64,000 bases of DNA from Siderastrea radians (lineage: Eukaryota; Cnidaria; Anthozoa; Scleractinia; Rhizangiidae). Positions 39,999-49,965 of this stretch are shown piece after piece. A program made the translations under genes and the position numbers. The notes under the pieces are model-generated. The model did not search any database. It had not been told where the DNA came from and saw only the letters and a list, made by a program, of their open reading frames with translations. Location: the NCBI GenBank assembly GCA_964017195.1, contig OZ024892.1, positions 18,016,704 through 18,080,703 of the forward strand, given 5' to 3'. Every line of letters begins with the position of its first letter. Position 1 is the first letter of the stretch.

Positions 39999-40690
39999 AC
40001 CCAAACATCGACATGATTGGAGCCCAAGACGTAGAAAAGATGCAACTGTCCATCGGAAGTGGTCACGTGATGTACACGGGTGGAGCCAAAGGTACTGATG
40101 AATTTGCGGAAGAAATCGCCAAACATTTTGGCATGCAAGTCGAAGTCATAGTATCCCCCAATCATCCACGAACCGATTACGTCAGTCCTTCCACGGTGGA
40201 AGTGTTAGTCCTAGCCAATCCTCACCTTCACCAGGCTGCCCAAAAACTGTGTAAATGTGTTCCCACCCATTTCTACACGCTTCAATTGCTGCAACGCAAT
40301 TACCAAATTGCTAAAAAGGCTCATACCATCTATGCCTTTGGCACATTGAAAAAGGATGCCAAGCGAGTCAAAAGAGGAACACGGTGGCCCGTGCAATTGG
40401 CTTTGGATCAAGGCAAAGAAGTCTACCTGTTTGACATTCCCAGTCAAACTTGGTACCGGTCTGAAAACCACGACTACGTCAGCGACAATTCTGCTTGTCT
40501 GGTAGCTGGGAGCAAGCTTTTACCCTGGGGTCTCAAACCCCCCACCCTTCATCAAAGCAGTGCTGTGGTAGGTTCCCGAGATCTTGACGAGAAAAACCAA
40601 CAGGAAATCAAAGCCTTATTCAACCGTACTTTCTGTTTGCCTGAGCACATTGAACAATTAAGAGTGGAACTGGAAAACTTTTATTTATGA
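39989..40690 (+). CDS. YpsA-like SLOG-fold protein, apparently circularly permuted
   Basis: SLOG proteins bind nucleotides or related ligands in a Rossmann-like fold. Residues 30-50 read VMYTGGAKGTDEFAEEIAKH, the Gly-rich ligand loop plus G-x-D of YpsA/DprA/LOG relatives. VSPNHPRTDYVSPSTVEVL follows, and HTIYAFGTLKKDAKR and GTRWPVQLALDQGKEVYLFD form the later strands. The element that normally opens YpsA (I-x-G-[SY]-R-x-[FL]) is here at the C-terminus: SAVVGSRDLDEKNQQEIKAL (about residue 193). The order therefore looks permuted. The frame of 233 codons is intact. Ligand and role in the provirus are unknown. Confidence 0.65.
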   Translation: MPLDPNIDMIGAQDVEKMQLSIGSGHVMYTGGAKGTDEFAEEIAKHFGMQVEVIVSPNHPRTDYVSPSTVEVLVLANPHLHQAAQKLCKCVPTHFYTLQLLQRNYQIAKKAHTIYAFGTLKKDAKRVKRGTRWPVQLALDQGKEVYLFDIPSQTWYRSENHDYVSDNSACLVAGSKLLPWGLKPPTLHQSSAVVGSRDLDEKNQQEIKALFNRTFCLPEHIEQLRVELENFYL

Positions 40691-41036
40691 AAATCATGAA
40701 ACGTGTAAGCTTCCGTGAACAGACTCGAGTCTATTATCCCATTATGCATGGGGAAGTTCATTGTATTCAAAGGAATCTCTTACTTCAGAATAGGACGTGT
40801 TAAAGAGACGTTCCCGTTTTCAGAAACTTCGTCGAGAGATGAAATCCACGTTACGTTTCAGTCAAACTTTAAGAAAAGCTGCTTATAGTAACATAAAAAA
40901 ACAACAACGAGAAGAACGCTTGCAAAGCGCTAATACAGCGTGGCAAGATAGAGACACGGACCGAGTTTGTTGTTGTTGTACAAAAAGTAACTTCTGTTTT
41001 ATTTCACAAATAATATATAGATTTAGCCAAGCCTAA
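40687..41036 (+). pseudogene. small basic ORF downstream of SLOG, frameshifted
   Basis: The ATG at 40687 overlaps the SLOG stop (ATGA). It reads MKIMKRVSFREQTRVYYPIM and stops at 40800. The next frame (40797-41036) gives LRREMKSTLRFSQTLRKAAY and NIKKQQREERLQSANTAWQD, a basic helical stretch. It was probably one gene of about 115 codons. Not recognised. Confidence 0.45.
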
Positions 41037-41052
41037 AAGCGGAGCCCCCCTT

Positions 41053-41090
41053 TTTGTTTTGTTTGTTTGTTTGTTTGTTTGTTTGTTTTT
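41053..41090. repeat. GTTT microsatellite
   Basis: About eight units of GTTT or TTTG follow the last provirus gene. Confidence 0.8.
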
Positions 41091-41183
41091 TGCTGGCAGT
41101 TATTAATTTGTGAAAATACTCTCATTCAAGTCGTTAAATTAAAAAAACAAAAAAGAAATGAAAAAACAAAAGAAAAAATTTCA

Positions 41184-41252
41184 CCCTCTCTGGGAGCCGA
41201 ACCAGGCTCATCGGCGTATGAAGCGCGATATTCGTCCGATTGGCCATGAGCG
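41184..41252 (-). other. tRNA-like remnant (A and B box)
   Basis: The minus strand has TGGCCAATCGG (A-box-like), TTCATAC and GGTTCGGCTCC (B-box-like) at tRNA spacing. The anticodon and T stems pair poorly, so it is at best a degenerate tRNA or a SINE head. Confidence 0.3.
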
Positions 41253-41699
41253 TTTAATGATATTATCTAAGTTAATTTTAATACTTATTTCTTTCTTCGT
41301 GACAAGCTGCCTATCAGCATGAAAATGCTGGTGTTTTTCCTGGCAAAATGTGTTTGGAACGCCGTAAAAACCATGGTTGTGGGCAGAAAAAACCAAAAAG
41401 CACTAGCTCTGCTATATTTGGCGGCGAAACCGCTGCGAAATGCTGCGAACTCAAGCGGTGTGCCGACCAAGTTCGAACAGAACCGACAAGGCAAATTTGA
41501 ACTTTTCGCCTGAACTTTTCGCCTAAATTGAACTTTTCCCCTTCCACCAAAAAGACCACTGAGTATTCTTTTGAATTTTTTTCCATTAACAAATTTGTTT
41601 TTGACTTGTGTTGTCTTTGCTTGTTTTGCTACAACGCGGGTCAACATGCGATTTCGCGCCAAAAACACATGGGATTCAGCACAGGATTATATCCAGTGT

Positions 41700-42299
41700 A
41701 TGAAGTGTATTGGTAACCCTGTGGTGTGGACGGACGGACGGACAGTCACGTGACTATTACGTCACTACCAAAATTTCTTGGCTTGATAGGTTACCAAATT
41801 TCCTTAGCAATGGAGCTCCGCTGACGCACTAGCGCGCTGGCTCCGCCAAAAAATATTTACAAATATTGTCTCTTTTCTTTTCTTCTTTGAAAAATAGGGG
41901 AAGGGTACCCACTCCCCTTTTCAAAAAAATTCACGTGACTTTCCCGTGCCAGGGGGCTATTTCGGTACCTCATGTAAGCTTCACGAAGTGTCTCCACTTT
42001 TTCCACTTTTGAGCCCGTGATCCACTTTTCACCTACTGGTCAGCGGTGTCCCACCCTAGCCAGAGGGCTATTCTGATACGTCATGTAAGCGTCACGAATT
42101 GTCCATGGTCACGCGATAAGATGGTTGCTACGGTGTTTTTTGACATGACAGCTCACCCATTTTCACTTTCTGTATGACGTCACTGACCCTTCTCCACCAA
42201 TCAGAACCCAGAAAAATCCAACATGCCCAATTTTTTCCCCGGCTGACCAATCATGACCTCGCATCAAAACGAAATTGGAGTTGTCTGAAGGGGCCCACC
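41700..42299. repeat. dispersed-repeat-like DNA with a direct repeat
   Basis: No gene. CAGGGGGCTATTTCGGTACC followed by TCATGTAAGCTTCACGAA (about 41951) recurs as AGAGGGCTATTCTGATACG and TCATGTAAGCGTCACGAA (about 42064), a 113-bp direct repeat. GGACGGACGGAC and CACGTGAC motifs are also seen. Confidence 0.45.
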
Positions 42300-43325
42300 T
42301 TACTACTCATACAGCAAAATATGTAAAGGTTTTGACCCCCATATATTCATTTACCCACCTGAGTTACCCACTTAGAACTGTTCAAGTGAAAGAAAGTGGT
42401 AGTGCATCAAGTGAAGCCAAATTGAAAAATATGGAAACAAACTCATGTTGTTAAAAGAGACATTTTGAGTTTCCTCTACTGTACACTGTCGTATTTTTGG
42501 GCAATGTTTCTGCCCCTTAAACCTCCAAACAAAAATATAGAAGGCTCTAATGACCCCTTGACTACATGATTGAAATAACCTTTAAGGACGTACATGTAAT
42601 ATCTCAGTTGAAGTGAAGCACCTACACATGTCCTTACTTACTTAGGTCTCTTTACGCCATGTGGCGCATAAGGCCCCACCTACACATGTACATCTGTTTA
42701 ATATTTATGCAATTCCATCATTGAACTGATAATGCTCTAGGTTTTGGAAAGAAAATTGTCATATCATCAATGTAGGTTTATTGCAGCTAAATTTGGGATT
42801 TAGCTGCTAGTATTTTCAGGTTGAAGAAACAAAAAGTTTGAAATTAAGACTCCGATCTGTGCACTTAAAACTAGCCATGAGAGTTCACAAATGAACAACT
42901 TCCGAGGCTCAACCTAAGTAGTTACATGGATTTTTAACATTTCCTTCTGGATCACTCGCTGATCTCTGCACTTTCCCCTTTTGATTGCTTTCACGCGCGT
43001 AAACAGCTGTCCCTAAATTAAGCATCCCTCGGTATAAGCGCTTGTACATGATAATCATGTACAAGAATGAACAAAGCATCCACTCAGTATTTAATAAACT
43101 TTATTTTCAAGTCATTTTTTTCTCTGCGTTGATTTACAACGAACTTATGACGTTGTCTGGTGAAATAACACGTACCGAAACATTAAGCCTTTGCAGAGCA
43201 TATACCACGGATTATAAACAAACAAGTAAATATTAAGCTTACATATAATCACAGATTTTTTTTTACGACCAAAGGCAAAAAAAAGAAAGAAATTAGGAGA
43301 GACAAAAAAAACACTGGAACAGTGA
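42300..43325. other. non-coding stretch
   Basis: No gene recognised. One near-perfect 25-bp palindrome, CTTGTACATGATAATCATGT and ACAAG, lies at 43041-43065. Poly-T and poly-A runs occur at 43250-43310. Confidence 0.4.
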
Positions 43326-43613
43326 ATGCACAAGCGAAGCAATATGGCGGACAAATGACCCTCTTGTACTACTCTGTGTCAGAACACACCAAACGGACTC
43401 AGAGATTTGCTGGTCGCTGATTGGCCAGAAAAATACAAAAGTTTTCTGGACCCAATCAGGAGCCAGATCGGGCTTGACCGTTAGGAACTACTCTGGAGAA
43501 ACATTTTCCCCAGGGGCTTCTCGTTTTTCCCTTGACTTTTCTTCGCCCACTTTTTTGTTCGCCCGTTCCGACTTTCCTTCACCCCACTATCTGCCCCTGG
43601 GTCTCCGAGGATG
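43326..43613. repeat. DIRS-type terminal repeat, copy 2
   Basis: Inverted partner of 16850-17140, here 3' of the RT/RNase H remnant. About 95 percent alike by eye. Confidence 0.65.
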
Positions 43614-43719
43614 GGAATAACTAGCCGCTCGGTCGAAATTGCTCAATTCCCTAAGACGTTTATCAAATAAGAGCCTGCTTATCTACACTCACATCCACCC
43701 AGGTGTTCTTCAGATGATT

Positions 43720-44885
43720 CTAAAAGGCCAGCAGCGCTCTCTCTACAGCAATAGCTTCCTTAGTAGAGATGTCCCAATATTGTTCTTCCCCCGACCAATA
43801 ATCTGATACATGTTGGGAGATGGGTGACATGAAGGATCCTCCCCAACCAGTACTCGATTCATCACTGGCTAAGGAAATTCGAGAATGTCGCTCATCCCTC
43901 CAAGGTAAAGGATCAGCCCATGTTTCTAAAAACAGCCAGTGAGAAACTTCCTCTCTTAATCCCTCACAAAGACGCAAACGTCTGGAAGTGCGCAGGCCTC
44001 TAGAAATAGCTGCATTCATCTTCCTGGTTAAGAGCTGCGCCGCTGGGACTACCAGCGAAAAACACACACACTTTCCCACCAAACGTTGAAGTGCTTTACA
44101 GTCACCTCTTTAGCCTGCAAAACCTCATGGACCAACAGCAGAAACTTTTATTTCTTTTCTGGGATAAGGGGAAATACTTGAAGGGATAAGTCTGCCAAGA
44201 GACTCAAAAAAGGTAGCAAAGTCTATTTGAATCCTAGGAAGATGGTAGACCCAAGAAGTAACCAAGGCTCACCAAATAATAGACCACAAAACAATGCGGA
44301 CTGAGCTGCTGCGAACCGACGTTTATCAATACCCGGGATAGCTAAATAAGCTCCCTTGTCTAAAGGAACTTTAAGTTGCCCATTATGGCGATTGTCAATG
44401 TACAGTACACATGGTATTTTCAACGATAGGACGAAATTGCTTGCAACATGACCTGTGGTATGATAAATAAAGGGAGAAAACTTCCATCCAAACGGCAACG
44501 TGTTATAATTGAAGTACCAACCACCCCACCGGATTCCGGAAAAGGTACATCCGTCATCAGCCAGTTGAATATGGTCACATCCAGATTTGTAATCTAGGAC
44601 TGTTTAGTAGGAATCACGCGAAACATTACGTGGCAAATCAGGTATACTGTCCAACAAGAAAGGTTTATCTCTCATCCACAGATTCAGAAAATGAGAATCG
44701 TGGCATAGGCGTGGTTTCGTCGGTTCCACTGTCAGGGGAAGAACAAGGTAAGGTGGTTCAACTACACCCATTTTGCCTATCAAGGACACTGCGCCCGTTT
44801 CAAGCCGTTCCAGTAATGTTTGTTCTATAAATCGCACAAAGGGTTTACATGACGCATTATTTAAGAATCCCTTCTTAGGAGGACG
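43720..44885 (-). pseudogene. DIRS-type reverse transcriptase/RNase H, broken
   Basis: Minus-strand fragments: KGFLNNASCKPFVRFIEQTL and VVEPPYLVLPLTVEPTKPRL, then CHDSHFLNLWMRDKPFLLDS (RT fingers, about 44860-44640); LPFGWKFSPFIYHTTGHVAS and VLYIDNRHNGQLKVP (RT palm; the YIDD box is YIDN here, about 44400); LTRKMNAAISRGLRTSRRLR, RISLASDESSTGWGGSFMSP and YWDISTKEAIAVERALLAF (RNase H, about 44040-43720). The wording is that of cnidarian DIRS/Ngaro-like RTs. Several stops and frame changes. With the recombinase remnant at 15-17 kb it probably represents the same family. Confidence 0.7.
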
Positions 44886-45861
44886 GTCAGAATCATACTT
44901 TCACCTTTAAAGGATCCAGAGAAACGTCGAAAGTAGGGAATAATCGACACTTTGCCCTCAATCAATTTAAGTATCTCGGACTGCTGGGGGGAAGGAAAAT
45001 CCCCCATAATCGCTCTCCACTAATCGAGATGGTTATGCAGCTCGCCTGCTCTAAAATGGCCCTGATCTCTAAAGAACAAATCTCCCACGTTGCCAAGGGC
45101 CTCTCCACATACCACACTATGAACAGTTGATTCAAACCCGGAATTCGCTGTCACCCCTCCAATGATTCGAATGGGGTTTCCTCGCCAATCTATCCAACGA
45201 ACAGACCTCTGAGGAAGTGTTCTCACATGAGCAAGTTGGGAATCAAATTTCATAACACGTTCCCATTCCCAGCCAAAGGTTGTAGCATTCATCTAAGAAA
45301 ACGCAAGTAAAAAGAAAAACCAAAACTAAGAAAAGCAAACAATATTACGGCGGCGAACCCCGACAGCTTTGAGCCAGTGAAACCGGAGGAGTTGATTTAG
45401 ATACCCTTTTTCAAAACTGTCAAAACTCCATGACTTCTTAAGTGAAAGTACAAATGATCTATTTTACAATAAAGAGAACCAGAAATTCGTAAGTCTCTCC
45501 AACAGAACAGCATTGCTCTTTATTCACTATTCATGGAAATTTATTACAATGAACGCATCAGTTTCGTGTTTTTCCCACGATACATTCCCAGAGACACTAT
45601 TTACTAACAGCGGGAGAACCCCCATTGCCACCATCTGACAATGCACGCATGTCCCTCTTCCTCTTAATACAATGTGCTCAAATATGGCGGAGCTTATTGC
45701 AGTAATATTAGAGACGGGGGTCGGAAGATGGGTAATTTCTCCTGTTCCCAGGACTTCGGGGCTTGACTTCTTCCCGTACTGTCGCCGGTTAGTCTTTTCC
45801 ACTTTAGAGATGACGTCAAAGAACTTCTTGTGATCCTTGTTTCCGAGCAGCGGGAAAATGA
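44886..45861. other. stretch without recognised gene
   Basis: Two minus frames exist (45020-45292, and 45527-45802 reading NITAISSAIFEHIVLRGRGT). The first could be the end of a DIRS gag but shows no zinc knuckle. I cannot assign either. Confidence 0.3.
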
Positions 45862-48800
45862 AGTTTTTTTTTGTATTTCATTTCTTTTTTCTTTTACAGG
45901 TATAGATCAAGAAACCTACAGAAAAAATCACAAAATTTACAACAATTACCTTACTTACAAACTACAAAGAAAGAAAAGGAACTACACTGCACTACACTAT
46001 ACAAGGATTACATATTCAACTTAAACTTAAAATTAAAGAGTGATTTCGGGAATCCTAGAAAAACGAGGATGAAATAACAGCTACTGTTGTATTAATGGGA
46101 GTAAAGGTTTCCATTTTTTGTCATGGAAATGGATTTTGTTGTTTTTTTCGCGATAAAACGTTCGGTTTGAAACGTTTTTTTAAATTTATCAACTAGCAAT
46201 CTTATACATAAGGAGTTCTCATTTAACTTGCAACGATAAATGAAATATTTACTTTCAAGAAGGATGTAGTTGACTAGAATGCTTATATTATCTTTATCTA
46301 GAATCCCAAAAAGAACATCCTTAATATCAAACCTAACAGTTATATTTACAGAATTAAGTAATACCTTTAAATCATCCCAAAACATACACACTTTCGGACA
46401 ATGGAAAAAAAGATGTTCTATGGTCTCCAACTCCTTTTCACAAAAACCGCATAAGGGAGAATCTACTTTTTTAAACTTAAACAGCATCTTGTTTGTGTAT
46501 AAGATCCTGTTTAATATTTTATATTGGAATTCTCTTAATTTAGTATCCAATGTTGTTTTGAAGGGCAGTAGAGATATCTTTTCCCAGTCTAACTGGGATG
46601 CGTGCGTGCTGAAAGCTTCGTTATATTTCTTTTGCGCTGTTGGTATACTGGATATCTTGGAAACAAAACTGTCATATAATGACTTCGATTTAAGATTTTG
46701 CAAATTGACCTTTTTCCCTTGAATACGTAAATTGAAATCAGTTTGGATTAGATCATAAGTTTCTGAGGAGATAGAGTTTTTATTTTTTTTTCAATATTTT
46801 GCGCCATTCTTCTGGAAAAGCATTGAAGAGACTGAAAAGTAGAAAATGTTCAACTGGTGAGAGAGTTGAATATGGTTCCTTGTTCGACTTGAACTCTCCC
46901 CGTATGTCGTAGAGGTCTCCAATTCTTACGATTCCAAGATCAATTAGCCTACTGTTATAAATTGACTTGGATTCAATGCAAATGAACTGGTTGTTCCATA
47001 TGACTTGATTTGCTATTTCTGAAGATGAGGAGGGGCTGTCCTCGTTTAAAAGGGCCCATGTCGCAGTGCATTCTTTGTAAAATTCTGGACGAGTTATCGG
47101 TAGTTTAGTGTAATTAAAATTGCAATGAAACAAGAATTTTCCCCCTACTTTTTTAAGATAAAAATCCAGAAAAAACTTCCAGCTAGCGGGATCAGTGGAA
47201 AGATATCTTTTGATACAAATTATTCTTTGGGCAGAAATCATTGACTCAATGTTGGGCATTTTCAAGCCTCCTTTATCAATAGGGTTAATAAATGCTGTGC
47301 GTTAACTTTATCTTTTCCCTTCCAAACAAAAGAATACAATAAATTATTTATTTTCTTGATAAACTCCTTTTTGTTTGAAATGAGGTATGGCGAAAGATTT
47401 GACTTGGATTTTTCCAAGTAGTGTAAGTCCTCTCCAGCTCCAGCCCTTCAACAATCCTCTCAAAGATTTCTCGATTGATTCAAAGTTTAGCTTATAAAAC
47501 AGTGAGTGATTAAAGGTAAAGTTAACCTCTAAAATTTTTATGACCTTACTTATTTCATTTACACTTAGTTCTGAGCTGCTTACTTCCATATTTCCTAGTA
47601 GAAGAATTTCCGTTTTGTCGCGATTAAGCTTCAATCCAGAGTATGTACTAAACAGATCGATAGTATCAAAAAGAGTGCGGTGCGAGAGTTTGTCCCTAAC
47701 AAATGATGTCATATCATCAGCGAATATAACTAATTTGATTTCAGAACCATCCACTGCAATGCCCTTAATTTGATCGTTGTTACGTATGGATAATGCCAAT
47801 AATTCAAGTACTATTATGAAAAGAGAAGGTGAGAGTGGGTCACCCTGGCGAACTCCCCGTTTAAGATTAAAAGAGGAAGTGAAAAAACCATTATTGGTAA
47901 CACAACTTGATATATTCTTATAAAACGTTTTTATCCACCCCAAGAAGGATTCTCCGAAGCCAAAGAATTCTAGTGATTTGTAAAGGAAGTTCCAATTTAA
48001 AGAATCGAAGGCTTTCTCAAAATCAATTGCAGTCATTATACTTTGGTAGTCTCGCATTTTTGTAAATTCCATAACGTCACTTATCGTACGAGTTGCATCA
48101 AAAATGGTTCGTCCTTTCACAAAGGCATTCTGATCATAATGAATAATATGTGGTAAGACGTTCTCAAGCCTTTTGGCAATAGCTTTTGAGCCGATTTTAA
48201 CATCAACATTTACGAGAGAAATGGGTCTCCAGTTTTTTATCCATCTTCTGTCCTTGTCTTTTTTCTCGATTAAGGTTATTACGGCTTGCTTTTGCGAATT
48301 TGATAATTCTCCATGAAAATACGCATAATTTAATGAGTCCACTAGAAGCGTCCCGATTTCTAACCAGAAGAAATTGTAAAATTCTATAGTGAGCCCATCG
48401 TTTCCAGGAGTTTTATTGTTACTAAAGGTAGACAGCACCTTGAAACATTCGGAATATGTCAATTGGCCCTCACACATTTCACGCATTGAGTCACTTAACT
48501 TAGGAGATGAAAGAGTATCTTCCAGAAAGGGACAAGTTGAATAGTCAGTTTGTAATCCCGACTGTGAATTTCATTCATAATAGTGTCCGGAGCAGTAGTC
48601 TCTTCTCCATTTGTTTGAATAAGCTTTCGTATGCAGCTTTTTTTCTTATTTCTGTTTTCTAGATTTAGGAAATACTTGCTGTTTGTTTCTCCTTGTTCAA
48701 ACCATGTAGCGCGAGAACGGATGATTGAGTCTCTTACAATGTAATCATACTCTTTTTCATACTCTGTCTTAGCCGATTCGAGGTTGGCAAGATTTTCTTG

Positions 48801-49802
48801 TGTCGGTGATTCTGCTATTTTTTCCTCGCATACTTTGAGCCTGTTCTCAATTGTCTGAATTCTATTTCTCCTTTCCTTAGCTTTCAGTTTGCTATACGAT
48901 ATACTTTCTTCGCGAATTTTATATTTCATCCAGTCCCATTTCATTCTTAAATCATCGCAGAAATTAATTTCGTCTAGCCACTTAGGAAAGTTTACGCGTA
49001 AACGCTCAACGAAAAGAGCGTCATCCATGAGACTGTTATTGGACTTCCAAAAAGATGGGCCTCGCCGCTGATCATCTAGACTGTCAGTTTCTAAAATTAT
49101 TGCAGGGTGATCCGTTCTTATAGCTGTCACTATGTCGACTTTAGATACATCATCTTGTAACAAATCGCTAATGAGCCAATAATCAAGGCGTCTTTGAATA
49201 ATTGGGCTTTTTTGTCTCCAAGAAAACTTCTTACTATTGGGATTACGGATTCTCCAGATATCAACTAAATCATAATTCATCATAATGTCCTCCACACACT
49301 TAACTGAGTCTTTTAACACAGGGTTTCCACCCGAACAATCTAGGTTTGGATCCATAGTTACGTTTAAATCCCCTCTTTCTATCCCTCATCGCAGATAAGC
49401 TCAGACAATGTTTGGAAGAACAATGATTGTTTAGGGAGCGTAAATATTCACCAGAAGGAATGAAACATCTTGAATTGTTGTCTCTAGAATAAGGTACCTC
49501 CCTTCCTCATCCGATCGAATTGATTTCAATTTAAAGTCAAGGGATTTACGTATAAGGATGGCGACCCCACGACTATGGTTAGAGCCATGAGCGAAGTAAA
49601 TGTCTCCGGACCACTGCTTTTTCCATTGATTTTCAATCTCTTTAGTGCTGTAAGTTTCTTGTAGAAAGCAGATGTCTGAATTTTGCTTAGTTAGCCATTT
49701 AAAAATGGACTTACGTTTCTCAAACGCACGGATACCCCGAACGTTCAGCGAAAGAGTTTTAAACTTTAGGTTGTTAGAATCCATTGAAATTTGCATACAC
49801 AT
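45862..49802 (-). mobile_element. LINE retrotransposon, Tx1/L1-like, ORF2 remnant
   Basis: Apurinic-type endonuclease from 49802 (TLSLNVRGIRAFEKRKSIF, FLQETYSTKEIENQW) to RRLDYWLISDLLQDDVSKVD and RTDHPAIIL (about 49130). RT at 48486-47344: KTPGNDGLTIEFYNFFW, WRPISLVNVDVKIGSKAIA, AIDFEKAFDSLNWNFL, RGVRQGDPLSPSLFIIVLEL and VIFADDMT. C-terminal Cys/His motif CGFCEKELETIEHLFFHCP (about 46470). ORF2 is split by stops or shifts near 49430, 48490, 47340 and 46750. No ORF1 is seen, so it is 5'-truncated or interrupted by the hAT end at 49931. The 3' tail ends in an A-rich run near 45862. Confidence 0.85.
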
Positions 49803-49930
49803 CGAAAAAGGTCAAAAACAGTAGCTGTTATTCCCAGAAGGGTCACTGTTACCAGAACAATTAACGCATTCCCGATTTTGTTAATTGCATAGTGAATAAA
49901 CATAGAATAACATACATTACAAAACAAAGG

Positions 49931-49965
49931 CAGGGGCGGATCCAGCATTTTTTAAGGGGGGGGTG
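49931..49965. repeat. left hAT terminal repeat
   Basis: CAGGGGCGGATCCAGCATTT followed by a G-run. CAGGGGCGGATCCAG is a common hAT terminus. It lies 3' of the hAT transposase below. I find no matching right end before the satellite, so the other terminus may be lost. Confidence 0.65.

Larger units (their letters stand above)
18600..41040. mobile_element. decayed Polinton/adintovirus-like provirus
   Basis: This is one block with the Polinton gene set: protein-primed-type PolB, chromodomain integrase, FtsK/HerA-type ATPase, adenain-like protease, a capsid protein of the F54H12.2-like family, PLA2 protein and small basic proteins. Most lie on the minus strand; a small duplicated gene and a YpsA-like SLOG gene lie on the plus strand. 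Genes are tightly packed, with ATGA overlaps. I could not find the long terminal inverted repeats or the 6-bp target duplication, so the limits are approximate and at least one end is probably lost. Most large genes carry stops or frame changes, so the copy is not functional. Confidence 0.85.

Noticed and set aside
41184..41252. Functional tRNA gene
   Set aside because: Anticodon and T stems do not pair well; only the internal promoter boxes are tRNA-like.
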